Part shown: one piece after another, positions 1-13,794 of the stretch
Position numbering within the stretch: position 1 is the first letter of the stretch
Layout of the letters: each line of letters starts with the position of its first letter
From: Icerya purchasi
Lineage: Eukaryota > Arthropoda > Insecta > Hemiptera > Monophlebidae
Direction of reading: 5' to 3'
Assembly (NCBI GenBank): GCA_039619475.1
Contig: CM077116.1
Location: forward strand, 27,787,191 to 27,851,190
DNA length: 64,000 nt
The notes under the pieces: model-generated
Databases searched by the model: none
What the model was told of the DNA's origin: nothing
What the model saw: only the letters and a program-made list of their open reading frames with translations
Made by a program: the position numbers and the translations under genes

Positions 1-690
1 CTTGAGTGTTATGGTTGAGAATTTCGAACAAGTTTATAATTACTTGCATTTCTGAATTGGAACGTAAAGTCCCGAAATTCGGAAAAAAATACAGCGCGGA
101 AAGATGCTTGACAGGGGTTCGTAGTAGAGTTCCCCCGATATTTATATTGGTGTAATTGCTATACAGATAAACATTTTTATTTCTCAATTTTTATCTATCC
201 ATTTCTTTAACAGTTAAATTATATTAAACGCATTTAAAAATAAAAAGTAAATAATTTTTTGTTGTTTTTTTTTTTTGCATGCTCTTTTAAGTCAGAAATT
301 TTTTAGTATTCGGCTATTGATAAGCATTTTTGGTTTTTGAAATGTTGTCTTAACTAGCTTACATTGGCACGCAGTCCATGAACATTTTTTTTCTTATATA
401 TAAAAGCAAAGATTAAAGTAAAGACCTAAAAGCTTAAGTAACTCGAAAAGACATCGCGCTACGAACATAAATAAACTTGTCGTTTAGATTAATTTTTCCT
501 AATTAAATGCTACTAAAGGCTCTGTTTTAGGATGACGACGATTTGGAATTCGATATATCTGATAACAATTAAAAGACTTGGCCGATTAAGTGCAACCTCT
601 ACCTCCATCTAATTATGCGAAGGGGGGCTTTATAAACACTAGAGAGCGAGCATGAATGCGGAGTAAATGTAACTGGACAGGGACGAAAAG
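1..690. other. No gene seen
   Basis: AT-rich non-coding sequence. I see no coding fragment, RNA gene or repeat end in it. Confidence 0.5.
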
Positions 691-2240
691 GATTTCGAAA
701 TTGGGCTTTAAAAATAAAACAAGTTTAGTCAAGCATGATGTTTCATGGGCTCTCAGGGGTACTCCGTATGTTAAGTTAACGCTAACTGTAATATTTATAT
801 TCACATAATACTAAGTTTAAAACAAAAAAATCGTGTTTTTTCGTGCTGCAAAAAGGGAGACGCGCAACTTTTTGCGATTTTTTGAAATTGTCGCCATCTT
901 CGAAAATTTCGTTAAGGGGAAATAAAATGCGGTTTGTTTTCCAACAAATAGCGATCTTACAATCGATACATTACATGCCTGGGGGAAAAATTTTTTTTTT
1001 TCAAAAATCTTCGAGTTTTCGACGCTTCCAGGGCCTAATTTTAATCTTGGAAACCCGGATGTTCCAAACTGGAGAAATATACGAGGATACGCATATTTTT
1101 AACCATATTCAGAATTTTTAGCTATAATACTCGCGGCACTAGTAGGGAGGGGGAGATACGTCATTTTTCGCGATTTTTTAAACTTTTCGTCAACTTCGAA
1201 AGTTTCGTTAAGGGGAAATAAAATGTAGTTCCGTTTCCGATAAATAGCGATTTTCCCAAAAAACATATATCAAATGCCTGGGGGAAAAATATTTTTTTTT
1301 CAAAACTTCCAAGCTTTCGGCGTCCCGAGGGCTCGAATAGAAAGTTTTGAGCTCGGCTATATTTTTCCTATAAGGCGATCTTTTATGCATACGTTTAAGA
1401 TACGTTTTGATTTTCTCAACTTTTTTACTCGGGCTATCGCTTAAGTGAACATCCTTTTTTTTTTTTTTTTTTTGCCGTCTTTAGCCAAATAATTTTTTAA
1501 TCGTAATTTTTTAATTTTATTGAAAGAGCTTCTGCATTTTATTTTATATTTTGAATTTCACTTTTAAAGAGGAGGTATTTGGTGTTGAGTTATAAATTTT
1601 TTAAGGGTGATTTTTGAAGTCGTTTTAAATTCTATATTATATATTCTTAACAGTTTATTGGGTTTTTTTCCGGCCAGAATATTCGGTTAGCTTGAAATTA
1701 CAGCGGATTGCCTTAAGGAGAATTTTAATTTTGTAATTTATGATCCAATTCTGGAGTTTATAAGTCAAACCGTTCGTGAATTATTGATTTTTATTTGATA
1801 TTTTTGTCGTTTCTGGACCATCTTATTAAGATTCCCCGTACGTTATCGTTTTTACTCGGGCTATCGCTTAAATTAACATCATTTTTTTTTCTTTCTTTAC
1901 GAAAGAGCTTCTGCGTTTTGTTTTATATTTTGAATTTTACTTTTAAGGGGTTACCTGGTGATGATAAGTTGTAAATTTTTTAACGCTGAATTTTTAAGGT
2001 TTTTTTAAATTCTATATTGTATATTTCTGACGATTTTTTTTTTTTTTTTTGTCGGCCCGAATTATCGGTTAGCTTGAAATTACAGATTGTCGTAGATAGA
2101 AGTTTAATCGTAATTTATGATCCAATTTTGAAGTTTATAAGTGAAATCGTTCGTGAGTTGTATATTTTAATTGAATATTTGTGTCGTTTCTGAACCATTC
2201 TATTATGATTCCGTATATTATATGTGTACGGAATCCTAAA
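690..2240 (+). repeat. Dispersed repeat family 1, copy A
   Basis: This block aligns by eye, in the same orientation, with 21465-22540. Shared landmarks include a CATGATGTTT block, a TTTTTGCGATTTTTTGAAAT block, CGTTAAG-like blocks, GAAAGAGCTTC and a terminal palindrome built on ATTCCGTA. Copy A has two internal tandem duplications: about 296 bp (for example GTTAAGGGGAAATAAAATG near 911 and 1207) and about 427 bp (ACTCGGGCTATCGC at 1427 and 1854). No transposase is visible, so the superfamily is unknown. Short open frames inside it look like chance. Confidence 0.7.
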
Positions 2241-2315
2241 AAGAGACCAATGCAGCATAGCGATTGCGGCGTAAAAAATCAACGACGAGAGGGGGGGGGG
2301 GGCTTTCGCGACGTA

Positions 2316-2318
2316 TAT

Positions 2319-2353
<35 letters not shown>

Positions 2354-2356
2354 TTT
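2316..2356. repeat. (TTTA)n microsatellite
   Basis: About ten uninterrupted TTTA units directly after a run of G. Confidence 0.9.
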
Positions 2357-2359
2357 TCT

Positions 2360-3870
2360 GGCCTAGCTCTCGCTCTTTAACTAAACTGCATATGGCTGTT
2401 GGGAATTCATTTTTACTTATTACAGTTTAATATTAACGGGGATTTAAAAAATAAATATAACTCTTTCACACTGTAGACATCGGCTTATTTACGATTTTTT
2501 TGGGATACCTACGGATAGCGGTAACGTATATTATTTAAAACTTATTTACCTCTAGCCGTTTCCTTTCCCGGTTTGTCTTTCGCATTGTCAAATAACATGC
2601 TCAATCGAAATTACCATCTATTATTTCTATTTTAGCTAAATGAATTCGATGATGTTGTCCCAAACTTGACTTGATATGCGTGTCCCTAACGCGAAAAAAA
2701 CGTTTTATATCGCTTAGTACTTTTCTCCAGTTACACACTACGAACTCACAGATTACGGTCATTTATAATGAGGCCTAGATGAATTTAATTCAGTTCTAAC
2801 GTACTATACATTCGCTATTTGACATGTTCATTTTGACCGTTCTTTTATACGTTCGTTTAATTTATATGTACGTGATAGTTTTTATTGTTTGCATATATTT
2901 TATTTTTAATTTGGTCTTTAAAAGAAGTTAAATACGTCATATTGCAGTATTATCGACGGGTATATCATTTTTTTATTACGATTTAGTAAAATAATCGAAT
3001 TTAGGGGAAAATCACATTTAGTTTTTGCGAAGAAACTTCGTAAATTAAAAAAAAAAAAAAGATCAGATTAAAATTTAATATTTCAAATGTAACACAGCTG
3101 TTTTTTTTTGGTAATTTATGCAACTGTAAGGGAGCATTAATTATAAAATATAAATTTTTTTTTTAGTTGCCTTTTCGAAATAAATAAAACTGAATCCACC
3201 CGGTTTACGCGTTTTACGTTTTTAGTATCTTTCAAAAAAAAAAAAAAAAAAAAAAAAAAAGGTAACTGATAGCGTATGTTTAACCCTAAATCTTCGTCTT
3301 TTGCAGTGAAAATGATAAACGCTTTAAAATTCCGTGAATTATAAATAGCTCACCAGTTGATAACTATAGCACCATTAAAATGAATAGTAAATTAGATCAG
3401 TTTGACGAATTCGAAAAAGAAGTCGTATTCTATTCTACTTTTTTACGCGGAAATGTATTAAATATTCGAACAATCGCAGTTTTTACGAGCTCGTTAACTG
3501 CTAGATTCCTCGGGCCATAGATTAATATGTTCTTGTTTTGCTTGAAGTTTTCCCCCTTTCACTTCCCCTTCTTCAGTTTTCCCTTGAACGTTTAGATGTA
3601 ATATTTTGCGACTTCTGCTATTTTTGATAAACACACACTCAGCGCAGCTTGACTTCTTCTTTTTCCTGTCGATATTGACTGTTCACGATAGTTCTTCCAT
3701 ATGCTAGATTCTTGTGTTGGGTGACTACGTATCGCCACTTTCAGTGTATTCAATATTGCTGCAAAAACATTTTATAGTTTTAATGCTGCGTGAGAGAGAT
3801 ACACATTTTATGAAATCTAAGCTTAAATAGTCCTGTATCCTATTTTAGTCAAAGCTCGTTTAGCATAATT
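2360..3870. other. No gene seen
   Basis: AT-rich sequence with a long A run at 3233-3260. No coding similarity noticed on either strand. Confidence 0.45.
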
Positions 3871-5300
3871 GTGTTTTTACCGATTTCAAAAAGAGAAGGA
3901 GGCATTAAATGTTCGTCGCCTACGATTTTCTTATGTTTATTCACGCATAATTTGTGCCCGCCTGGACCGATTTTAATGATTTTTCGTTCATTCTATAGTG
4001 TAACTGTAGGGGTACCAGCGAATATCGCTGAACACACAGTGGTCATCAAGTAACTTGGCAAAAGGGCGTCTCTTTTTTTTTGGGTGGGGGGGGGGCGCTT
4101 TGTTTATATAACAAACACGGATAACGAGATATTATAAACTTATGGCGAAAACGTAAAATGGAAAAAAAAAACAACTAATTTTTAATAGGACAAAAAATTA
4201 AAATATTATCAACGTTAATTACCGGATAAAGATTCGAATAGAAAAAAAAAGGGAATTCGAAACCTCCTATAGAGTCATTTTCGTAACCGGCGGAAATATT
4301 ACGTTTTACATTACTGCGTATAACTTTTGAACATCTGGACTAACTTCAATGATGTCTTCTGTTTATTAGAAATTTTACCGATTACTGGTGGTTCTGTTTA
4401 GATACATCGATTAGTACTGGTGAATGCTGTTGCTGCGTAGTCACTAAAATAAACCTTAAAAAAAAGAGGTCTCTACTTAGAGATGAACTTTTATTAAATA
4501 TAACCGGACAAAAATTCGGCGAAAAATTTTTTTTCTTAGAATGCGGGGAAAATATGAACAGCTAGAAAATTTTAAAACTAAAGGAACGATAAAAAACGGA
4601 AACGGCTTAAAACATTATTAATGTTACTTACCCTAAGGAAATGTAGGTTCGAATAAAGATATTGAATTTGAAATTCCCGAAGCAAGATTAACAAAAACTC
4701 ATTACTGACGGAATTTGAACGTTATATTCTTAAATACTCAGTTTTATATATTACTGAAAGGAGCGACGTTTTAGATTGGTCTATATCCGTATTATCACTC
4801 AAAAATATTTGCACCAAGTACTGTGAAGTAACGTAAATTTATTTTTTTTATAAAATAATGATTTAAAGATTTACTCTGAAAATTTAATAAAAATGCACTA
4901 AAGAAGATAATACATTTTAAACAATAAAATATTCTTAAAGAGAATATTGCGATTGTTTTTAAACAACATTCAATAACGTAATTAAAGTTGCCACCGAATT
5001 CGCAACAATATTTAAAACCGCATTAAATATTTTGCCTGATGTGTCTAATAGTTGGCTTATAGAAATTAAATTATTTCTGAATATTATTATTGGCTAATTT
5101 GAATTTGGTGCCGGCCGCAAAAAGTTAATGTTATTTAATAATTATCGTGTATTATCTCTTAAGTACTTAGGTATATTATTGTAAAATAAATGATTTTTTA
5201 TTAAATAATTATTTTTTGTACTTTTTCGCGTGTTTTTATTAAATTCTTATAGTAAATCTTGATGTTAGTATTTTTTTTTAAACTATTTTAATTAAATTTT
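3871..5300 (+). repeat. Dispersed repeat family 2 (hairpin family), copy 1
   Basis: The left part starts with a TTTTTACCGATTTC block that is also found near 26210 and 55040. The right part (about 4860-5290) is a degenerate inverted repeat: AAATTTAATAAAAATGCAC near 4880 and its near-complement GTGTTTTTATTAAATTC near 5230, around a centre carrying TTTGGTGCCG. Copies 2 and 3 (26140-26911 and 55036-56760) share this order. No protein is encoded. This is the most diverged of the three copies. Confidence 0.6.
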
Positions 5301-6568
5301 ATTAATCATTCTGCATTCAACAATTTTTGCATAATAAAGTTAAATGTTTCATAATATAATGGAAAAGTTTTTCTTTAAATGCTAATTCACCCCGATATAT
5401 ATTTAAAAAACAAAAAAGAAAGAAGGTTGGCTAATTAATTTAATGTTAATTTTATTATTAAATATAGTCGAAATGTGCTATTTTATTAAGTGAATTACGG
5501 ATATGCTGTAAGAAATATGTAGGATGTCCGATATATATATGTGATCGTTCTAAATTACCGCTAATTGAGTGTTCTCAATTCGCTACATTTTTAATATATC
5601 AAAATATATACTAATCGAACCGAAAAATTAAATTTAAAAAAGCGGTCATTACGAAGTAATGATGATTTTATGCAAGTAAAAAATTTTAGCCGTTTGTTGT
5701 AAAGTGTATATTTTTTTCGGTATAGGTCCAACAGAATACAACTAATTAAAAACGAAAAAAACCCTCCAAAAAAAACGAATATTAATTAATATTTGCTTTT
5801 TAAATATGACATTTTGTTTTAAAAATGGTAAAATGATCGGTTGTCAGTAATATAGCTAAAAAGTTTGAATTTTCGTATAGGACTGCTCCCAGAAGCGCAT
5901 TTTTTCCTTTTTACCCAGGCTATTGCGGTCCTAAAGTCTATTTTACATTATAGAATAAACCTTGGTCTATTTTTTCTTACGAATAGAAGTGTTGATTCTA
6001 AGTGCACTGCTATATTCGGGAGAGTCGTCTGTAAATTAGAAATACCGAACTTGGTTCTGGAGAACAAAATACCGGGTACTGCGACATACTTGGTAGACGG
6101 TAACTTCCGGCTACCGTAAATGGAACATAGGGTTGATGTATCTTTTACCCAGCATGCGATTGTGTGGCGCAGCGGTGTGATGCATGCGACTTTAAGCAAC
6201 AGTAGTTGGTGCACGGTGTCCTTTTGGGGGGGGGGGGGGTCCATCACGGTTTCATCGACTTCTTAAAGATTTGAAGGAAAGAGGGAGGTGCAAGATATTT
6301 TTGGTTCTACTGATGTTTAATGAAGAGGGACAAATTTTTTTGAAGGACCTTGCGGACTAGGGGTCATCGCGGCGAAATGGGCTGCTGCGTCCATTCTTTC
6401 GTTTCCGGAGATCCCAGGGTGGTCTGGGATCTATAGTACGGCTAGATTACCGCTATTTCTTTGTAACTTTATTGTGAATTGTAGACTTTAATTCACTAGT
6501 GCATGTTTGGCGTGCCATCTACGAATGCTCTGGGAATCTTACTAATGAATATCTGTAACTACGAATAC
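5301..6568. other. No clear gene; possible RNase H scrap
   Basis: An open frame at 5865-6119 (+) faintly resembles the middle of a LINE RNase H domain, but no catalytic pattern is convincing. At 6160-6180 a TGGCGCAGCGG stretch resembles a tRNA A box, but no B box follows. I call neither. Confidence 0.3.
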
Positions 6569-7800
6569 TTACCGGCATGTTCTTTTAGGCGGTGGAACCG
6601 TTTTCAAGCAAAAAAAGAGCGCGCATAGTTCTGAATTTAGGATGCTGTTACTTAGACGTACTGTATAGATTTCATCATCCAGTTTAAAAGCGCACGTTAT
6701 GGCCGATGAACCTTTGAAGGGGGTTACTTTCACTCCTTCAGTGTAACGGCAAGTGGTTTTCCGATACTGCCTGATAACTTCAGATGCTTCCGATATAAGT
6801 TGGTGTGTTACATTTTTTCGTACTCCTGCAGAATTGTAAATTTCGTTATTATAATAGCCTGAGAGTTCACAGATACAGGTGACTGCCTGAAATTCTATGG
6901 GAACTACGATATTAACCGAAGAAAGTAGGTTTGCGAGTACTAGACGCGGATCATCGTTAAATGTTGAGACGAAGGCGACTTTTGGAGACTGAATATTCAA
7001 CTTTAGAAAAGGAAAATTAACATGGATCGATAAATTTTGAGTGAAAAGACGCCTGTCAACTTGCAGATACTGCCATGGGGGGGGGGTGAAGCAGGCTCCC
7101 ATTATAATTCGTAATGCCGAATGGTGAATAATATTCGATGCCCGTAGGATGTATTGTGAAGTTAATATACTTAACAGCCGAAATTTATTTTATTGTTAAG
7201 GCGAGAATTAAAAAGACACCGCGGATAATTGAGAGAGTTGAATTTTAAATTAGAAATTCGCTGGTGCCAAGTTAATATCAAACAGCAGACCTAAAATTTT
7301 CGGTTGAAAACGATTCGAAATGAATATTGTTTAGGTTGAACGATATCCGATTGGCCACAGACGGTCTCTTGCAGAAATTAACATATATTGTCTTAGAAGA
7401 AGAGAAGTTTACACCATTGACTTATGACCGTTTCCGGAGTTTGGATATTGTTTTCTGAAGGATGTACTGAGATATTTGAGAATCATTTGAACTCGGATCT
7501 TTAATAAACAGTCAGGCAGTCACTGGTTGCTAAATGCATTCAGCAATCTTAATATACTCGAATATATAATGAAAGCAAGGCTTAGCACAGAGCCTTGCAA
7601 TATGCCATTCGCGATACTAATAACATCAGAGAACTGCGACTCAATTTCAACTCTTATTGTTCAGTTTGTTAAATAATTCCGAATGAATCTTATCATTATG
7701 CCAACCATCCCCATTTAGGCTGTACCGCTACAGACAGTCATAAGCTTTTCCCGTGTCGAGGGAAAATGCTTATTCGCCGCTAGTAGCTTTTGAAAGCGGA
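6569..7800 (-). pseudogene. LINE ORF2 remnant: RT plus RNase H
   Basis: Reading right to left on the minus strand, the RT part comes first. A frame near 7750 gives EKAYDC-like residues (motif A region) and 7581-7606 gives GILQGSVLS, the motif B signature of LINE reverse transcriptases. The 177-residue frame at 7102-6569 follows; its second half (YTEGVKVTPFKGSSA, then LNSELCALFFCLKTV) matches the start of a LINE RNase H domain (usual form TDGSK..., then AEL.A). RT followed by RNase H is the normal order in the I/Jockey group. The first Asp of the TDGSK motif is replaced by Glu, and stops and frameshifts separate the parts, so the copy is dead. Exact clade not determined. Confidence 0.65.
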
Positions 7801-10800
7801 TAAAATCTACACCTTTGAAGATCTACCAGGGGACATGACGTCGATTTAGTCTTACTTTTTTGTCCTTATAAGGCGTCGCGCTACTGATCTGCATCTTCTA
7901 AATTCCATCAAGTCTTAAACAGATTTCGTGAACTTGTATTTTTTTAGAGCGTGTTTTCTCTTCCTACTCCAATCCGTCACCTCACCACACCATCAGAGAG
8001 CTCTGTGCGAATACAGTGTCAAAGACGACTTCGCGATTGATGAATCAACTGTCCTAAATATTGGCCGAGTCAGTGTTACGTACTTTTTTCGACAATTATT
8101 GACTTTATCTGTAATATGTGGGCGGTTTTGCCGCCACAGTATTATATAAATGAGCTGGCGCGTTGTCACGTTGAAAGAGAATCGTTTTCTTCTACAAATT
8201 CGATCGATTCTTTTCTATTTCCGGATTTAAGTGTTCCGCTAGTGATGCATTCATTATTTTCCAGTTATTCTTTTTCCAATGTTGATACCTGTATTATACC
8301 GCGTGCATCGCAAAAAAATAGTCGTTATCCCTATCCTTGTTGCCGGCAAAGTTTTTTTTTATTTCTTTCGGAATAATTCTTCGCGGCTGTCATTCGATTG
8401 TTTTGACCGTTCTTCACGCAAAGATTGATAATGATAAATTTGGGTTTCAACTGTTACGAACAATGTAAAAATTTTCAACTTTTTCAGACTGTATTTCGAA
8501 AGTTTAACTTAGTCGCTTTTTTGGTCGTTTGTTCATATTCGTAGCACCTGCCTCGCGGATCTGCGTAAAATATAATATGCCGCCCCATTTGAGATTCCTA
8601 GCGTCTAACAATAAATAATTTCCCATATTTTTAATTTACTTTTTCTCGGTTATCGTATTATGGATTTTTTTAAACATTTTTCTCAGTTGAAACTTCAGCA
8701 GATCGTTCAAAACGTTCAACATCGTTTGTGTTCATTATGACTATTCCAGTGAAGCATTTATATATTTTGTTCGAATCGATGGAACAGATATTTGTTGTAA
8801 TCAACGATCAATGAAATTAAGTAAACATAAAAAAAGGGAAAACAATCAATACATTACAATTTATAAACACTGAGAATAGTTTCGAAGAACAATTTGTTTA
8901 TGATCACGCAGCAGCGCTACTGCGATTTTTGTTTGGAAAATAGTCTCATTGTTTTTATTGTTTTTATTGTTTTATTATAATTCATTTTATCTTTCAAAAA
9001 TTAATCTTTATCTTCTAGGTGAAATTATTATTGATCCATTTTTCACAGATTAGAACGTTACGTACTTTAGATAAGCCGATAAGTAAATAAAAACGGAAAA
9101 GTGTCTTAGCAAATTTCCCCGCAGAATGACTGTCAACAGTTTTAAAAAATTATCGGAACAGTTTCAATGATGACGTGCAACGACCCATCCGATAGATAGT
9201 TTCTGGTCGAAGCGTCACTGTGCACATTCATACTACAAACGAGGCTCTCGTGCCGTCTCGTGCCAAAAGCTCTCGCAACATTAAACTAGGATTAAACCGA
9301 GATATATTTTGTTACAATTAAAGTTACACGTAATCAGGGGGGATTTAAATAATGCGTCGAGTTGCGGATTTACCGTTCAGTTGAAAACTATGCGAGGAAT
9401 TGTATTTTTCAAAAAATGTTTTTAACCTTTTCGAAGGTTAATGGACTCTCGCTCGGTTTAGACACGGCGATAATTTTTGCAATTCTGTTAGTCGAAAAAT
9501 AATATCCAAGTTTAACGCTATGTTGGGAAATTCGATTATTTTTGTTAATGGGCAGCTTCGTTTTTAAATATTTTTATAAAAATATCGTTACCAATAGGTT
9601 CCTTAGGCATAACGAGTTTTATCTAAGCTGTGTTATTTCGTTAGACGTTGTTAGTGAGATGTCGTGATTATTTCGTAAGAATATTTTTAACGGTATTTTT
9701 AGACTCTGATTATTGTGACATTCATTGACAATTGTGAAAGAAAAACATGAACATTACGATAACAAGTGGTCAGTAAATTGGAGTTAGTCTAGAGCTCTAC
9801 GTAATTGTTAGTGTAACGATCATGTGAAGCATGCGTGGGTTTCGCAATGTATTTCCCATACCCGTAAGTGAACTTTCGTAAACTTTTATCTTCAGCTTTA
9901 ATTTGTTCAAGAACGTAATAGAATTTTTGGTTTTTATTATTTTTAAGGTTGCATTTTATAAATTTTGTTAAAGAATTAAAAACATTTACCGATGAATTCG
10001 ATTTTGATATCTTGCGTATAATCGGTTAACGAAAGTTTAGAATATTCATATAAAAGCGGGGGTTCCATGGTTTTCAGATTTATATGATGTGAAAAGATTA
10101 TAAGCTATTTCTGTATGGTAAATTTATTTGACCTTAAATCGGAACATTGTCAAATTATTGTTAATAGTAATGATAAATACTATACGCTAAAGAGTAAAGT
10201 GAATCCTATGGCGGAACGTCGGAGATTGTGGAGTTGGCTCTTTTCACAATGTACCGCTACTTAATATTGGAGATCACAGTTCTTTACACCAACGGGAAAA
10301 TTAAATTTAAAAATCTTAAAATGTTGATGTGCGTCGGATAATAATTTTTAAGTTTTTAAAATTTAAAATTTTTAAAATTTAAAATTATAAATGTTAAATT
10401 TTAAAATTATAAATTATAAATTTTAAATTTAACTAACATTTCTGTTAGTCTTTTTATTATTATCGAATATGCAAAAAAATGAAATAAGTTAATGTTGTCT
10501 GAAATATATGAGTATCCTTTAGAAAAGATCCTGTTAACGTTATCATAATCAAGACAGTTTACGAGCTCTTTATATTTATTATTTTTATTCTGTTATCATT
10601 CGTTCCGCTATGTACTGCTGTTGTATGGAATTTTTCCCTTTGCTCGTGACACTTCCCTATACGGTGTGAGTGTAGTAGAACCACACTTGGAACTTATTGT
10701 AAATATAATGTTTCTGTATATTATATATATATTGATATTCAAGCACTTACGATAATATGTATGGTTATTGTTACTGTCCTTGATGAACCTTAAAGGTTAA

Positions 10801-11260
10801 TTTTTAAAATAATTTTTACTTGCGTCGTCGAGTGTAGATAGTTCCCAATCGTTTTAGTTGCCGCCATTAATGTCGATAATCGAAAATATTGGTTTAAAAT
10901 CTGAGAAATAGATGTTCAAAATAACTAATTGCTTGGCACTTTTAGCTGGTTTTAAGTTTTAGCTATTACAAATACCGCATTTTCGAAAAATTCTATATTA
11001 AGCCTAAATTTGATTATCCGTTTAACTGATAAAAAGTACTTCGCGGAAAATTGAAACTAATTGTGAATTTCTTATTATTAATGCCTACCGCACTACTCCT
11101 AATATTGCCAGGGCGTTACCCAGGTTAATTGCGTTAACTACTTATTAAGCGAGCGACTATTTTTAAAACTAAGCAATGTAAAAATATTTAAAGAAACTAT
11201 CAACAAATTCAACGTAATCTCCGTAGAGTACACATGGTAGAAATTTTACAGTAATTCGGT
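7801..11260. other. No gene seen
   Basis: Long AT-rich stretch. Open frames at 7928-8376 (+) show no motif I can name. The only clear structure is the A/T low-complexity repeat at 10345-10432. Confidence 0.4.
10345..10432. repeat. TTAAAATTT low-complexity tandem/inverted repeat
   Basis: Repeated TTAAAATTT and AAATTATAAA units on both strands. Pure A/T sequence. Confidence 0.8.
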
Positions 11261-11343
11261 AAAATTTACAGATTAACATAACTTCTTCTCTGACATTGAA
11301 GACAGAATTAAAAATTAAAAATCTGAGATAACATTTTTCAGTC

Positions 11344-11601
11344 ATGTTGAACGGATATGGAAACTTTGTCGATTACTTCAAGAAATCTAAAATAATGAAA
11401 ATTAATTTATGTGCTAAATGTAATCAAAATGTAGATGGTGTACAGCACGTACTGTTGGTAGGTAACTTGTTTGATGCTGTAAGAAGAAAGAATAATATCG
11501 ACGATAATATTTTTAGAAAAAGAAACACAAAAAAAAACGTATTTTTAAAAATATTTATGATTTGTATGTTATTTATTGTCACGAAGGTGTCTAAGCCATA
11601 A
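11344..11601 (+). pseudogene. LINE ORF2 C-terminal knuckle fragment
   Basis: An 85-residue frame beginning LNGYGNFVDYFKKSK and followed by CAKCN, then about nine residues later H in VQHVLL, and later a basic DAVRR. This is the layout of the cysteine/histidine knuckle that ends many R1-type LINE ORF2 proteins (a LTGHG-like start, CxxC, then H and C). The final Cys of the usual CCHC set appears to be replaced (VGNLF), so it is degenerate. No RT was recognised just upstream, so only the tail survived. Confidence 0.5.
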
Positions 11602-11829
11602 GATGTACCGATTGTTTTATTTTGATATTTCCAGTCTTATTGGGAGAATATGAGGAATTAGCCAATACCTCTTTCAATGATTTTTATGATTATGAGAGAT
11701 AAAGTGAAAAGAAAAAAAAATTATATACGATTATTTCCTTCCAGAAGTACTGATAAAACATCTTAGGTTGAATTCAAATTTATCGTGTTCGAAAGGCAGG
11801 ATAGTTAATATCCGTTAATGGACATCGTT

Positions 11830-12200
11830 TTATAGATTATGGTTATTGTTTGCCCGGAACAAGAAATTGAATGCAACTCGAAAATACCCCTCATACGAAG
11901 TCATTACAAAGCACACACCTGCGAATAATGGGAGAACAGGTTGAACGGTATCGCAATATTTGCCAGTATCTTGAATGCTTCTGAAGTCTTCCCAATCCTC
12001 AAGACAATACACGATGAATTTTCTGATCCAAATCTGAAGAAGGAGAATATACGGGAATGCGGTTGCATCTAAAGCAGTGCTCTTAGCAGTAAACTCAACA
12101 GCACCGTTTACTCCAATCTCGTGGTGCCTTGAGATCCAGCAGAAATTTAAACTACCTTCTTTGTTAATAATCTGAAGATGTTCGGCTTTAATCTCAGATA
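11830..12200 (-). pseudogene. LINE RNase H domain remnant
   Basis: The minus strand near 12150-12060 reads FCWISRHHEIGVNGAVEFTA, matching the last third of a LINE RNase H domain (usual form W.PSH.GI.GNE.VD..A). It continues into a tail with W..F and the frame at 12012-11830. The conserved Ser-His pair is altered and stops separate the parts. More RNase H sequence probably extends up to about 12480 but is too damaged to read. It could belong to the same family as the fragment at 6.6-7.8 kb. Confidence 0.55.
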
Positions 12201-12480
12201 CAAGCGAGAATCATCATCATTATCTCCTATTCGGTTGGTGGGCAATCTATTCGTACATTTTTTAGCTGTACCGATATAGGTTGTGTACCAGGCAATTGTT
12301 ATATGCAACGCAAGTGTATACTCACAAGACTACATTCGGAACTGATAGTAGCCGCTTGTTATCGCTCTAAAAGTGCAGTCCCTTGTGCGTCTGCTGTGTA
12401 CTGACCTAGCGCGCATATGATGTTGTACGTGGTGGTTTTCCATTGCCTTCCACGTGATTATTAGCGAATATTTTAATTTA

Positions 12481-13794
12481 ATTTTTTGTAATAAGTTCCT
12501 ATAATGGCATTTATAATTAGAACGCTATGCTTCAGTGTAACCGGGGCATTGAGGCTATCGGAGAAATCGTGTATTTGTTTTTAAGATTAAGATCTTTCAG
12601 ACAAAATCAACAGAGCCTTACCTGCAGCTAGCAACTCAACGGTAAAAATGATGGATGCCTTGGGCGTTTAAATTTTTCAACCGAAATGTCAGATATAATG
12701 AAATCAGAGCCGGTACCGTTTTCTTATGGATATTCTGGCGCGCATGCATATCATGATATTATAAAGTGGAATAAGTATGGAATGTATAGTAGCGATGCGA
12801 AAAAAGACATTTCCAAAAAAACAAAAGAATATAAACGCATTCCGTAATTCTAGTAAAGTTAATAAAATAAATAAATAAAAAAAATACGAGAAATCATTTT
12901 CAAATTATATACTATATATATATATATATTAATTCTTGGATAAAGGCGACCGGGGAGGAAGTTTACTTTGTGGTCTACTTTTAGTAATACGCGAAGTTAA
13001 CTTCAGGGCAACAACGCTGCTAGATAGTCATAATTAATGGAGAATATATGTATTCTAGTTTCGATTATCGCACTGCATAATAAACGATTTTGTAATTCTC
13101 CTCCATTTTCCTCTTTTTTTCACTTAGTAATATTCACTCCATTTTCTTATTTTTCTTAAGTATTGTTCCAGTGGTTTATTGTTGGAAAATATAACGCCTA
13201 GGGTTTACAGATTCGGCACCTGATTTCTTGCGCATATTTTAATGAATTTATCATTATTTTTTTTTTTTTTTTTTTTGGTGAACGTGATTTCTTTAATTTT
13301 TTCGTTGCTAGTTGTATCAGCTTTTATATCTGACGAAGAAAAATAACTGTTTTCTCGCAGCTTAGTAATAGCCACATTTAGATTCGCTTACGTTTTTTTT
13401 TGTTTTTTTTTTTTTGGCTTTAAAATTCGCTTCCGTAGCATATATATACGGCCAGCGTTTTAAATCATTTCAATGTTGTTGTTTTTCGTACCTATTAATA
13501 TCAATTGTGCGTAGAACATGTAAAAGAGAGGATTTAGTAAGTTGTCTTTACAGGCTTTTCTGAAATAATCGAATCGAAAGTTCTATATTAAGTCTGAGTC
13601 TTTATACCATGTATATTATACATTTATTTTCTAAATATACTTTCTTAACTCTTAGGTTAAAAATACGTATGAGGTAAGATAAAACCGCGTGATGGGGGCG
13701 GTAACATGATAGTGTCGTCATTGTACTTTGCCGATAAATAAACTAAATGTTACATTTTTATTTTTTTATTTTAGTACATTAGCATACAGTAAAT
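12481..13794. other. No gene seen
   Basis: AT-rich, with a short TA run near 12912, a T run near 13256 and T-rich stretches near 13390. No coding similarity noticed. Confidence 0.45.

Noticed and set aside
843..1390. Open frames inside repeat copy A as genes
   Set aside because: They are not kept in copy B and carry homopolymer-driven products.
5865..6119. Frame resembling the middle of RNase H
   Set aside because: The similarity rests on a few residues, with no catalytic pattern and no neighbouring RT in the same orientation.
6160..6220. A-box-like TGGCGCAGCGG as a SINE head
   Set aside because: No B box at the right distance and no second copy seen.
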